This document shows positions 24,636 through 31,713 of a DNA stretch of 64,000 nucleotides, piece by piece. The DNA is taken from assembly GCA_963663525.2 (NCBI GenBank), contig CAXXHC010000001.1, forward strand, positions 992,001 through 1,056,000, written 5' to 3'. This stretch comes from G963663525 sp963663525 (GTDB lineage Bacteria > Myxococcota_A > SURF-8 > G963663525). The position numbers were made by a program, and so were the translations under genes. A model generated the notes under the pieces. That model made no database searches. It was not told where the DNA came from and saw nothing but the letters and a program-made list of their open reading frames with translations. The stretch's first letter is position 1. Every line of letters begins with the position of its first letter.

Positions 24636-25109
24636 TTACTTGAGGTCGCCCTGCTCGCGTTCGGAGTACAGCGAGGTGTAGACCTTCACCGGGTAGTCGA
24701 AGATTTCGCCGTCTTTGAAGAACAGTGCCAGTTCCTTTTCGGCGTTTTCGCCGTCTTCGCTGGCGTGCACGAGGTTGCATTGGATCGACATGCCGAAATC
24801 GCCTCGGATGGTTCCGGGGGCGGCTTCGCGGGCGAGCGTCACTCCGCACAGGCGGCGCACTGTGGCTACGGCGTCCAGACCGTACCAGCACATTGCGAGC
24901 ACGGGACCGCTTTTCATGAAATCGCGGATTTCACCGAAAAACGGCTTGTCGGCCAAGTGGGCGTAATGGCGGGAAAGCAGGTCGTCATCGAGCTGCATCA
25001 GCTTCGCGCCGACGAGTTTCAGGCCCTTTTCCTCGAAGCGGGAGATGATTTTTCCGGCCAGGCCGCGCTGAAAGGCGTCGGGTTTGATTAGAACGAGAGT
25101 TTTGTGCAT
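24636..25109 (-). CDS. ndk: Nucleoside diphosphate kinase
   Basis: Transfers the gamma phosphate between NTPs and NDPs through a phospho-His. The family pattern is clear: TLVLIKPDAFQRGLAGKI at the start, RHYAHLADKPFF, the TIRGDFG region and the active-site His in NLVHASED (usual form NxxHGSD; the Gly is Ala). Length 157 aa is slightly above the classical 140-145 because of an ~15-residue tail. Cytosolic, single gene, followed by a terminator. Confidence 0.95.
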   Translation of the reverse strand: MHKTLVLIKPDAFQRGLAGKIISRFEEKGLKLVGAKLMQLDDDLLSRHYAHLADKPFFGEIRDFMKSGPVLAMCWYGLDAVATVRRLCGVTLAREAAPGTIRGDFGMSIQCNLVHASEDGENAEKELALFFKDGEIFDYPVKVYTSLYSEREQGDLK

Positions 25110-25269
25110 CGGGTTTCCCTTTCTCGAATGAATTCAAAGTTCGGCGGTTTTTTGGCACATTTCGGGCGGGAGGTCAACGCTTTTCCCGCCTGAACCGGCG
25201 GGAAAAGCATTCCTTGCGTGCAACGTTGGGCTGAAAAAGCAAGGGAGCCGAACCCTGGTTGCTCCGGTT

Positions 25270-26409
25270 TCAATCCCCTTCGTAAAAATCGCAGAAGTTG
25301 GGGAATTCACTGGGAAGTCCCTCTGTGGCGTATCGGGAATCCTCGACCTGGAAAGGATGGTCGGCGAAGAAACGTACCACTGCGAAATTCTGCATCGAAG
25401 CCGGAATGTCGTGCCCGCCACCGTGGTTGCAAAGGATGATGTCGTGGCCGCGCTCGTTGAGGAACTGCGTGTCGGATGCGGCGAACTCATTGAATTTCAA
25501 CGAGTATCCCAGGATGGGTCCGTAGGTGTCGGTCACGTCTCCATGGGCAATGAACTGCACGTAGCGGTGGCTGACGTCGTGGTCCGGCCAGCCAAAATAA
25601 CCACTCAGAAGTGGCGGAACGTCGTCCGTGTTTTCGGGATTGTTGATGTACCCGCCGGAAAAGGCGGCGATCGAGGCGATTTCCTCGCCGCGCATCGTAC
25701 CCAAAAGATCGCTCATGAAGGCGCCCGCCGAAAAGCCCATCGTGTGGATGTGATTGCGGTTCACACCCCAACGCTGGTCGATGCATTCCAGGATCTCGTC
25801 GTACAGGCGGATTTCCTTATTGGGGTCGTTGACGAGCAGGTTGTCCCAGTCCATGCCGAAAGGTGGTGTGATATTGGTATCTTCCGGCGTCACACCGATG
25901 TACGGCATGACCTCGTTATTGACGTAATAGCCGATAAACGGCTCCATCTGGTCGGCGGTCATGCCCATGCCGTGCCAGTTGAAGATCACTGGCCAGATCC
26001 TCTTGTTTTCCACTCCGTTGGGAAGAGTCAGAATGAACGAACGCTGCGCACCATCCACGGGAAAATTGTAGTTCCATCCATCCACGAGGGCGGCGCAATG
26101 CTCATCGACTTCGGGCGGCTCCTCTTCTACGGGTTCCTCTTCGACCGGGTCGAGATCGTACTCGCCGAGGTTGTCCGAATCATTTTCAGCAGGGTCATCG
26201 GCTTCGATCTCGTCCTGATCTCCGTTGACAATTGCCTCGTCCTGGTCATTGGTATTCCAGGGAAGGCCCGAACTGGAATCCTGTTCCTCGTCGATATCGC
26301 CCTGCGGGTTGGAATCGCCGGTCGTATCTTCCTCGCCAAGACAGCCGAAAACCAGCATCGCCACAGCCAGCAACCAAATCAAGCGCACCCGTGAAGCTTT
26401 GTTCGCCAT
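25270..26409 (-). CDS. Lipoprotein esterase/PHB depolymerase-like
   Basis: The lipobox AMLVFGC leads a 90-residue acidic linker (repeated DQDE, EEEP) and a serine-hydrolase domain related to LpqC/PHB depolymerases and feruloyl esterases: PVIFNWHGMG (oxyanion region), the nucleophile Ser in MGFSAGAFMSD, and His in GGGHDIPASM. Extracellular surface hydrolase of an ester substrate, specificity unknown. The start MANKASR at 26409 follows GGGGAGAA. The open frame continues 42 codons upstream without support. Confidence 0.82.
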   Translation of the reverse strand: MANKASRVRLIWLLAVAMLVFGCLGEEDTTGDSNPQGDIDEEQDSSSGLPWNTNDQDEAIVNGDQDEIEADDPAENDSDNLGEYDLDPVEEEPVEEEPPEVDEHCAALVDGWNYNFPVDGAQRSFILTLPNGVENKRIWPVIFNWHGMGMTADQMEPFIGYYVNNEVMPYIGVTPEDTNITPPFGMDWDNLLVNDPNKEIRLYDEILECIDQRWGVNRNHIHTMGFSAGAFMSDLLGTMRGEEIASIAAFSGGYINNPENTDDVPPLLSGYFGWPDHDVSHRYVQFIAHGDVTDTYGPILGYSLKFNEFAASDTQFLNERGHDIILCNHGGGHDIPASMQNFAVVRFFADHPFQVEDSRYATEGLPSEFPNFCDFYEGD

Positions 26410-26617
26410 GAGTTTCTCCCCACTCGATCCGAGGTGTACGCCCCGGAAGTTGTCGTTTTTCCTAGTTGAAACATCATCGTCTATCCACGAAACACTCATT
26501 ATAACTGACAAATACGAAAAAACAAATTTACCCACGATGAAAAGCGGAACGATTCCATTCTAGAAGGCGAAAAATTTTTTAGTGCGGATTTAGAATGGAC
26601 CCGAAGGGTCCAAGCGC

Positions 26618-26886
26618 CTCTCCCACTGGGAGAGGCCGGTGCTTTAGCGCCGGGTGAGGGGAAGTTTCGTGTTCCCTCACCTTACCCCGCATAATTCATG
26701 AAGAATCTACTGCGACTTGAAAATCCTCGATCTTTCACTTGTTTCCCGATTTTCATCCTCGACAGACTGTAAAGTATGCCTGCGGGTGAAAATCGGTCCA
26801 ACTTCATGAAATATCTTCGGTTTTCGGCGTCTCGCTACGATCTTCATGAATAATGCGGGCTAACCCTCTCCCACTGGGAGAGGGGA
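26618..26886. repeat. Palindromic repeat R3, interrupted by MITE
   Basis: CTCTCCCACTGGGAGAGG occurs at about 26618 and again at about 26868. The text between has CGGGTGAGGGGAA and CCCTCACC, the usual extended palindrome of this repeat type. The MITE at 26686-26859 sits in its middle. Confidence 0.65.
26686..26859 (-). mobile_element. MITE with IS1380-like ends, copy 4
   Basis: 174 bp from CCCGCATAATTCATGA to TCATGAATAATGCGGG. Flanks are TTAC and CTAA, an imperfect duplication, so either the site has mutated or the boundary differs by a base. It is inserted in repeat R3. Confidence 0.82.
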
Positions 26887-26972
26887 TATAAGTCTTTTGA
26901 TTTCAATATGTTACAATTGCCTCCGAAATATTTCGCACTATTTTAATTTCCGCCCCATTTTAGAATTGTCCC

Positions 26973-27050
26973 AAGCTTGATTCGGTGGATGAAGGAATGG
27001 GGGCCCGGATCGATGGCCCGGATTTCTCGTATTTTCACCGCGTGACCGGA
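26973..27050. repeat. Dispersed repeat R4, copy 1
   Basis: TTGATTCGGTGGATGAAGGA, then GGGGCCCGGATCGATGGCCCGG and TATTTTCACC. A related, longer copy lies at 48705-48790, just before the IS110 gene. Origin unknown. Confidence 0.5.
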
Positions 27051-27100
27051 CAGAAAACCTTAACCACTGGAAAATCGTGAGAAAATTCGGACTTCGCGTA

Positions 27101-28069
27101 TTACTCAACATCCTCCGAGTTCGTGGAATCGTTCGCATTCTCTTCGATAGGTGGCCTTTCGGGAAAATAATGAATGCCCCGGAAACGGCGTGTGACGACC
27201 TTTGAGAAACGAACGGCGGGATGGCCGACGATCAGCATCAGGCCCGAACCGTTGACGGCATCGATTCCGTATTTTTTCTGCAAGAGCTTGGATCGCATGA
27301 TGACCATTCCCGGAAAACCCAGCATGGTGCTGCCGAGTCCCAGGCTCTGGGCGGCCAACATGGCGTAAGTGGCCGGAATGTAAGGATCTACCGGGTCGGC
27401 ATACGGCGATGTGTAAAAATACAGAGCCAGAGGAGCACCATAAAGGAACCAGTCCACCCCCTCGTTGGCCTTCTGCTCGTACATGTTGATCACCGGCCCG
27501 ACGAACTCCCGCATGGCCTGGCTTGCCGCCTTCGACATGAAGGGCCGCATGAGAATTGCACCGACGCCCCGCGTCATCCAGCGCCACTTCTTCATCTCGT
27601 CGTAGAGATCGTTTCGAAGCGCCTGCACCTGCTCGAAACCCTCGAAAACCAGCACCTGGACGTCGCTGGGCGGCAAACCCATGGGCGCGCTGGAGGCGGC
27701 TTCCAGAATTTTGTCGATAAATTCCCGCTCGACCGGTTTGTCCTTGAAATCGCGCACGCTACGGCGCGAGAGCAGGAGGTTTCGCAGGCTGTCGTAATCC
27801 GCCCGCTCCTCTTTTTTCGGCATGGGGGAAACATCCTCGGGGCCGAAATCCCTCCCCCGAACCGTGATGGCGTTTTTCGGGCAGATCGTTACGCAATGAC
27901 CACAGGCAATGCAACCGAAACCCAGGCTTTGGTCGACTTTCACCCGTTTTCCCTCCATGACGAGGGGTGCGCCCCGACATACCTTGACGCACAACCCGCA
28001 GCCGTTGCAAAGCTGCTCGTCGATCGTCACCTCGGCGCTGTCGTAAAAACGTGCGGTTCTGAGTGGCAT
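27101..28069 (-). CDS. Ferredoxin-nitroreductase fusion protein
   Basis: The N-terminus carries two [4Fe-4S] cluster motifs, CNGCGLCVKVC and CIACGHCVTICP. From residue ~105 a nitroreductase (FMN-binding) domain begins: LLSRRSVRDFKDKPV, SSAPMGLPPSD, and a C-terminal AAQSLGLGSTML segment. Such fusions accept electrons from ferredoxin-like clusters and reduce nitro- or quinone-like compounds, and the family is frequent in anaerobes. MPLRTARFYD at 28069 is the probable start (GGGAG upstream). The open frame extends 22 codons more. Single gene. Confidence 0.88.
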   Translation of the reverse strand: MPLRTARFYDSAEVTIDEQLCNGCGLCVKVCRGAPLVMEGKRVKVDQSLGFGCIACGHCVTICPKNAITVRGRDFGPEDVSPMPKKEERADYDSLRNLLLSRRSVRDFKDKPVEREFIDKILEAASSAPMGLPPSDVQVLVFEGFEQVQALRNDLYDEMKKWRWMTRGVGAILMRPFMSKAASQAMREFVGPVINMYEQKANEGVDWFLYGAPLALYFYTSPYADPVDPYIPATYAMLAAQSLGLGSTMLGFPGMVIMRSKLLQKKYGIDAVNGSGLMLIVGHPAVRFSKVVTRRFRGIHYFPERPPIEENANDSTNSEDVE

Positions 28070-28378
28070 GGAAGACTCCCATTTGACAAGAAAACTGTCG
28101 GTTCGGGTTTTGTCGTGCTCGGGTTCACCGTCCAAGATATTTTAACCGAGCGGGGGACCATGAGAAAGGAAAAATCCAATGATTCTAACTGTGTGTGCCA
28201 TTTCATCGTCGCAATAATTGACAGGAGGATTCCAATGTTTTCTTGCGATGTTCATTTCCCTGAAAAAAACACCCCCCATGATTTATCTGAAAATAGTTCT
28301 ATTCCGAACAGCAATTGGGATACTATTGACCCGGCACCTGAAACATGCCGGATGTCTACCGAGCAAAATCATCTACGC

Positions 28379-28466
28379 TCATCCCGAGTAGGCGACGTAA
28401 GTCGCTGTATCGAGGGATCCTTCGATACGATTTCGCTTCGCGAAATCACTCAGGGTGAGCGTCGAA
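28379..28466. repeat. Dispersed repeat R2, degenerate copy
   Basis: CATCCCGAGTAGGCGACGTA, then CTGTATCGAGGGATC, TCGATACGATTTCGCTTCGC and GAAATCACTCAGGGTGAGCG follow the same order as R2 at 41041-41115. Confidence 0.6.
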
Positions 28467-28475
28467 AAGCCTTAG

Positions 28476-28649
28476 CCCGGAAAATTCATGAAGAATCTAC
28501 TGCGACTTGAAAACTCTTGATCTTTCACTCGTTTCCCGATTTTCATCCTCGACAGACTGTTCAGTATGCCTCCGGGTGAAAATCGCTCCAACTTCATGAA
28601 ATATCATCGGTTTTCGGCGTCTCGCTACGATCCTCATGAATTTTCCGGG
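28476..28649 (-). mobile_element. MITE with IS1380-like ends, copy 5
   Basis: 174 bp from CCCGGAAAATTCATGA to TCATGAATTTTCCGGG. The flanks TTAG (28472-28475) and CTAG (28650-28653) differ by one base. The end sequence CCCGGAAAATTCATGA is the closest of the five to the right end of the IS1380 element (CCTGGAAAATTCATGA). Confidence 0.83.
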
Positions 28650-28748
28650 CTAGGTTTTAAGTGCCAAGATACTAAGATGTTGATTTTCAGAAAGTAAAGG
28701 ATTGTATCCTTATTTTACACATCCCTTTGCAAGAGAGGACATTCTCCA

Positions 28749-29990
28749 TTGCCTGAAAACCGCCTCACCAAATTGAAACTGTTTGTTCCGGGCATACTGA
28801 TGGCGATGACGGGTGTCGGCGTGGGGGATCTCGCCACGGGAGGGTTCGCTGGAATGAAACTCGGCGTGGCGGTGCTATGGGCGGTTACGCTGGGGGCGTT
28901 TTTCAAATATCTGCTCACCGAGGGTTTGACACGCTGGCAGCTTGCCACAAAAACCACGTTGCTTGAAGGTGCGCTAAGCCGTTTCGGAAAACCGTTTTTC
29001 TTCATCTTCGGCCTGTATTTTTTCCTGTGGAGTTATTTCGTCGGAGCGGCTCTGCTTAGCGCCAGCGGGCTGAGTCTGGCAAGCCTGCTCGGACTCAAAC
29101 CCACCGTGGAGGTCCGTACCGCCTTGGGACTGCTGCACAGTGCGGCGGCGATCCTATTGATTTTACTGGGAGGATACCGCTGGTTCGTCCGCGTGATGGA
29201 AGCCTGCGCGGTGCTGTTGTTCCTGTCGGTTCTCGTCAGCGCCGTGTCTCTGCGTCCCGACCTGTCGGCAGTCCTCGGAGGGTTGTTCGTGCCTCGCATT
29301 CCGGAGGCGGGTGGCGGAGAACTGACCTGGACCATCGCCCTGATGGGCGGCGTCGGAGGCACGTTGACCATCCTGTGCTACGGATATTGGATTCGCGAGG
29401 AAGGCCGCGAGCGTTGGGAAGATTTGGGGCGCAGCCGCCTGGACCTGGCGCTGGCCTACGCCCTGACCGCCCTTTTCGGCATGGCAATGGTCGTGATCGG
29501 AGCCGGAGCCCAAAGCGGAAGCCATGGCATGGGGTTGATTTTCGACCTTTCCAGCCATCTGGAACGCCACGTGTCCTCCTGGGTGGGAACCCTGTTTCTG
29601 TTGGGAGCATGGGGGGCGATTTTCAGTTCGCTGCTGGGAGTCTGGCAATCGGTGCCGCTGCTGTTCGTGGATGGCATCGAGGCGACGACTTCCCGGCCTT
29701 TCTCCGAACTCCGCCGCCGCCGAGCCTACCGCACGTATTTGCTGTTGCTGGGTACGGTGCCGATGTTGTCTCTGTTTGTGGAATTTCGCACCGTGCAGAA
29801 ATTCTACAGTGTTTTCGGGGCGTTTTTCATGCCCATGTTGGCGCTGGTGCTTCTCTGGCTCAACAACGACGCCCACCTTGTGGGAAAAAACCGGACCAAC
29901 GGCTGGGGAACCAATGCGCTGCTGGCGGCGATTCTGCTGTTTTTCATCGGCGTGGCCGCGCAGACGCTCATCAAGAAACTGGGGCTGTAG
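28749..29990 (+). CDS. Nramp-family-like transporter
   Basis: About 11 membrane helices in the Nramp arrangement. The first helix region is GILMAMTGVGVGDLATGGF. It keeps the Asp of the metal-binding DPGN motif but reads DLAT, and helix 6 (MGGVGGTLTILCYGYWIREE) lacks the usual Met of the Mn/Fe site. Substrate is therefore uncertain (Mg2+, other cations or non-metals possible). A TTG start at 28749 is supported by GAGAGG about 10 nt upstream. Single gene between a MITE and the toxin-antitoxin pair. Confidence 0.78.
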   Translation: MPENRLTKLKLFVPGILMAMTGVGVGDLATGGFAGMKLGVAVLWAVTLGAFFKYLLTEGLTRWQLATKTTLLEGALSRFGKPFFFIFGLYFFLWSYFVGAALLSASGLSLASLLGLKPTVEVRTALGLLHSAAAILLILLGGYRWFVRVMEACAVLLFLSVLVSAVSLRPDLSAVLGGLFVPRIPEAGGGELTWTIALMGGVGGTLTILCYGYWIREEGRERWEDLGRSRLDLALAYALTALFGMAMVVIGAGAQSGSHGMGLIFDLSSHLERHVSSWVGTLFLLGAWGAIFSSLLGVWQSVPLLFVDGIEATTSRPFSELRRRRAYRTYLLLLGTVPMLSLFVEFRTVQKFYSVFGAFFMPMLALVLLWLNNDAHLVGKNRTNGWGTNALLAAILLFFIGVAAQTLIKKLGL

Positions 29991-30099
29991 AAATCTTTCG
30001 AAATGTTTCGAAAAAGATCGAAAAGAGGCTTTTTCGGTTTCGGAGATAGGTTCACCGTAGTTTTTCAATCAAACTTCACCCGTAAGGTAAAAAGGTGCG

Positions 30100-30148
30100 T
30101 TGACAATGAACTGGAAAAAGGTTACACTTCACCTTGAAGGTGAAGTGT
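30100..30148 (+). promoter_or_regulatory. Promoter and operator of the toxin-antitoxin pair
   Basis: TTGACA (30100-30105), 17 nt, TACACT (30123-30128) forms a good sigma-70 promoter. A perfect 12-bp palindrome with a one-base centre, ACACTTCACCTT-G-AAGGTGAAGTGT (30124-30148), overlaps the -10 element, as expected for autoregulation by the antitoxin. A related half-site (ACTTCACCCGTAAGGT) lies upstream at about 30072. Confidence 0.8.
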
Positions 30149-30167
30149 GTAAAGAGCAGGAATCACG

Positions 30168-30470
30168 GTGAAAGTCGAGTACAAGACCAAGAAACTTGAA
30201 AATCAGTATAGAAAGCACAAAGAGGCAGTGAAAGCCTATGGTGCGGAAATTGGTCGGAAATATATCCAGAGAATAAACATCATCAAGGCATCGAAAAACA
30301 TTGATGCTTTAAAGAAATTGCCCGGATTGAGGTGTCACCCTTTGAAGGGAGATTTGAAAGGGTATTGGGCAATCAAACTGACGGGATTTTGGAGATTGAT
30401 CTTCACCATTCACGGCGATCGCCTGGAAATCGCCAGAATAGAGGAAGTGAGCAAGCATTATGGAGACTAG
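30168..30470 (+). CDS. higB: HigB-like toxin (RelE/ParE superfamily)
   Basis: 100 residues of the plasmid-maintenance killer type: a central LKKLPGLRCHPLKGDLKGYW, then AIKLTGFWRLIFTI and a short acidic end IEEVSKHYGD. HigB toxins cleave mRNA on the ribosome. A GTG start at 30168 lies 20 nt after the operator. It overlaps the antitoxin gene by 11 nt, toxin first as is usual for higBA. The gene symbol is by family resemblance. Confidence 0.85.
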   Translation: MKVEYKTKKLENQYRKHKEAVKAYGAEIGRKYIQRINIIKASKNIDALKKLPGLRCHPLKGDLKGYWAIKLTGFWRLIFTIHGDRLEIARIEEVSKHYGD

Positions 30471-31557
30471 CGCAACGATTCATTCAGACTTTCCCATTCC
30501 CCCAGGAGAGTACCTGGAGGAAGTGCTGGAAGAATTGGGTATCAGCAAAACCGATCTGGCGAATAGGATGGGGCGTCCGGCTACCAAACTCAGTCCTATC
30601 TTCAAGGGCCAAAAGGCAATCACTCCCGATACGGCTTTGCAGTTGGAAAAGGTCGTTGAGGTTCCTGCCCAGTTTTGGATCAATCTTGAAGCGGAATATC
30701 GTCTTTCGCTGGCCATTCAACAAGAAGAAATTGAGCAATCGAAGCTAAAACAGGAAGTGCCACTTACAAAAAAGTTCTGTTATACGGAGCTTTCAAAAAT
30801 AGGTGTAGTACCTAAGCTGACCAAAGGGATTGAAAAGGTGCTTGCTTTACAAAAATTCTTTGGAGTGACTTCTCTTCAAAATGTGAAGGAGGTAAGTCGA
30901 TATGCTGCCGCTTTTCGCCACGGTGGGGCAAAAAAGGAACGATCTCCAGAAGCGGTTGCTGCGTGGTTACGCATTGGGGAGCTGGAAGCTAGAAAAATCG
31001 ATTGTCAACCCTTTGATCGTGAACATCTGAAAGACATGTTGTCGGAACTGAGGGCAATGACCGGGCAGCCTCCCTCCAAATACCTGGAGCCTTTGCGTGA
31101 AAAGCTTGCCGCAGTTGGGGTTGCTTTGGTTATTTGTCCTCATTTATCCAAAACTTATGCTCAAGGAGCGACTTTCCGACTTGGAAAGGAAAAGGTGGTC
31201 CTTATGTTGACCATCAGAGGGAAGTACGCCGACATTTTCTGGTTTAGCCTATTTCATGAATTGGGACATATCCTGAAGCATAATCAAAACTCCTTGTTTG
31301 TGAATTACTATGGAGATGATGAAAAACAGGTTTACGAGCAAGAAGCCGATGATTTTGCATCAGACACTTTGATTCCCAACACCAGATGGCACGCTTTTAT
31401 TGCCAGAGGGATGTTTTACGAAGACGATATCTTGCATTTTTCTCGAAATGTGGAAATCCATCCAGGAATAGTCGTCGGGCGCCTTCAACATGAAAAATAT
31501 CTCCATCCTTCATGGAGAAACAATTTGCGAGTTAAATATGAGTGGCCCAAAAAATAG
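30460..31557 (+). CDS. HigA-type antitoxin fused to ImmA/IrrE metallopeptidase domain
   Basis: Residues 14-80 form an XRE/HigA helix-turn-helix (EYLEEVLEELGISKTDLANR, then LSPIFKGQKAITPDTALQLE). The rest is an IrrE-like zinc peptidase domain with HELGH at 266-270 and the downstream metal ligand in EQEADDFASDTLIP. HigA proteins are usually ~100 aa, so this is a long fusion. The antitoxin probably neutralises the toxin and represses the palindromic promoter, while the peptidase may process itself or a partner. It ends ~110 nt before a shared terminator. Confidence 0.87.
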   Translation: METSATIHSDFPIPPGEYLEEVLEELGISKTDLANRMGRPATKLSPIFKGQKAITPDTALQLEKVVEVPAQFWINLEAEYRLSLAIQQEEIEQSKLKQEVPLTKKFCYTELSKIGVVPKLTKGIEKVLALQKFFGVTSLQNVKEVSRYAAAFRHGGAKKERSPEAVAAWLRIGELEARKIDCQPFDREHLKDMLSELRAMTGQPPSKYLEPLREKLAAVGVALVICPHLSKTYAQGATFRLGKEKVVLMLTIRGKYADIFWFSLFHELGHILKHNQNSLFVNYYGDDEKQVYEQEADDFASDTLIPNTRWHAFIARGMFYEDDILHFSRNVEIHPGIVVGRLQHEKYLHPSWRNNLRVKYEWPKK

Positions 31558-31665
31558 AAAAGGTGCTCAGGATTCTCCTTGCAGCTGTTTTTCTTCTCGC
31601 CTGTGACAGAACCAGTGCGTGATGGATACCCAACCCAACCTCCATCTCCCCCACACTCCACTAAA

Positions 31666-31691
31666 AAACCCCGCCGTTTCCGGCGGGGTTT
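31666..31691 (-). terminator. Bidirectional intrinsic terminator
   Basis: The stem AAACCCCGCC...GGCGGGGTTT has a 6-nt loop. The minus strand ends in six T residues, so it terminates the 1223-aa TPR gene efficiently. The plus side has only TTT and serves the antitoxin gene less well. Confidence 0.88.
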
Positions 31692-31713
31692 GATGTGAAA
31701 AAGTCTAGGGATA

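Larger units (their letters stand above)
26410..27100. other. Intergenic region with three repeat types
   Basis: About 690 bp. A palindromic R3 repeat is split by MITE copy 4, and an R4 repeat lies near 26973. No gene was recognised. Confidence 0.6.
28070..28748. other. Intergenic region with R2 and MITE copies
   Basis: About 680 bp between divergent genes. It holds a degenerate R2 repeat and MITE copy 5. The promoters of both neighbours should lie at its edges but were not resolved. Confidence 0.55.
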
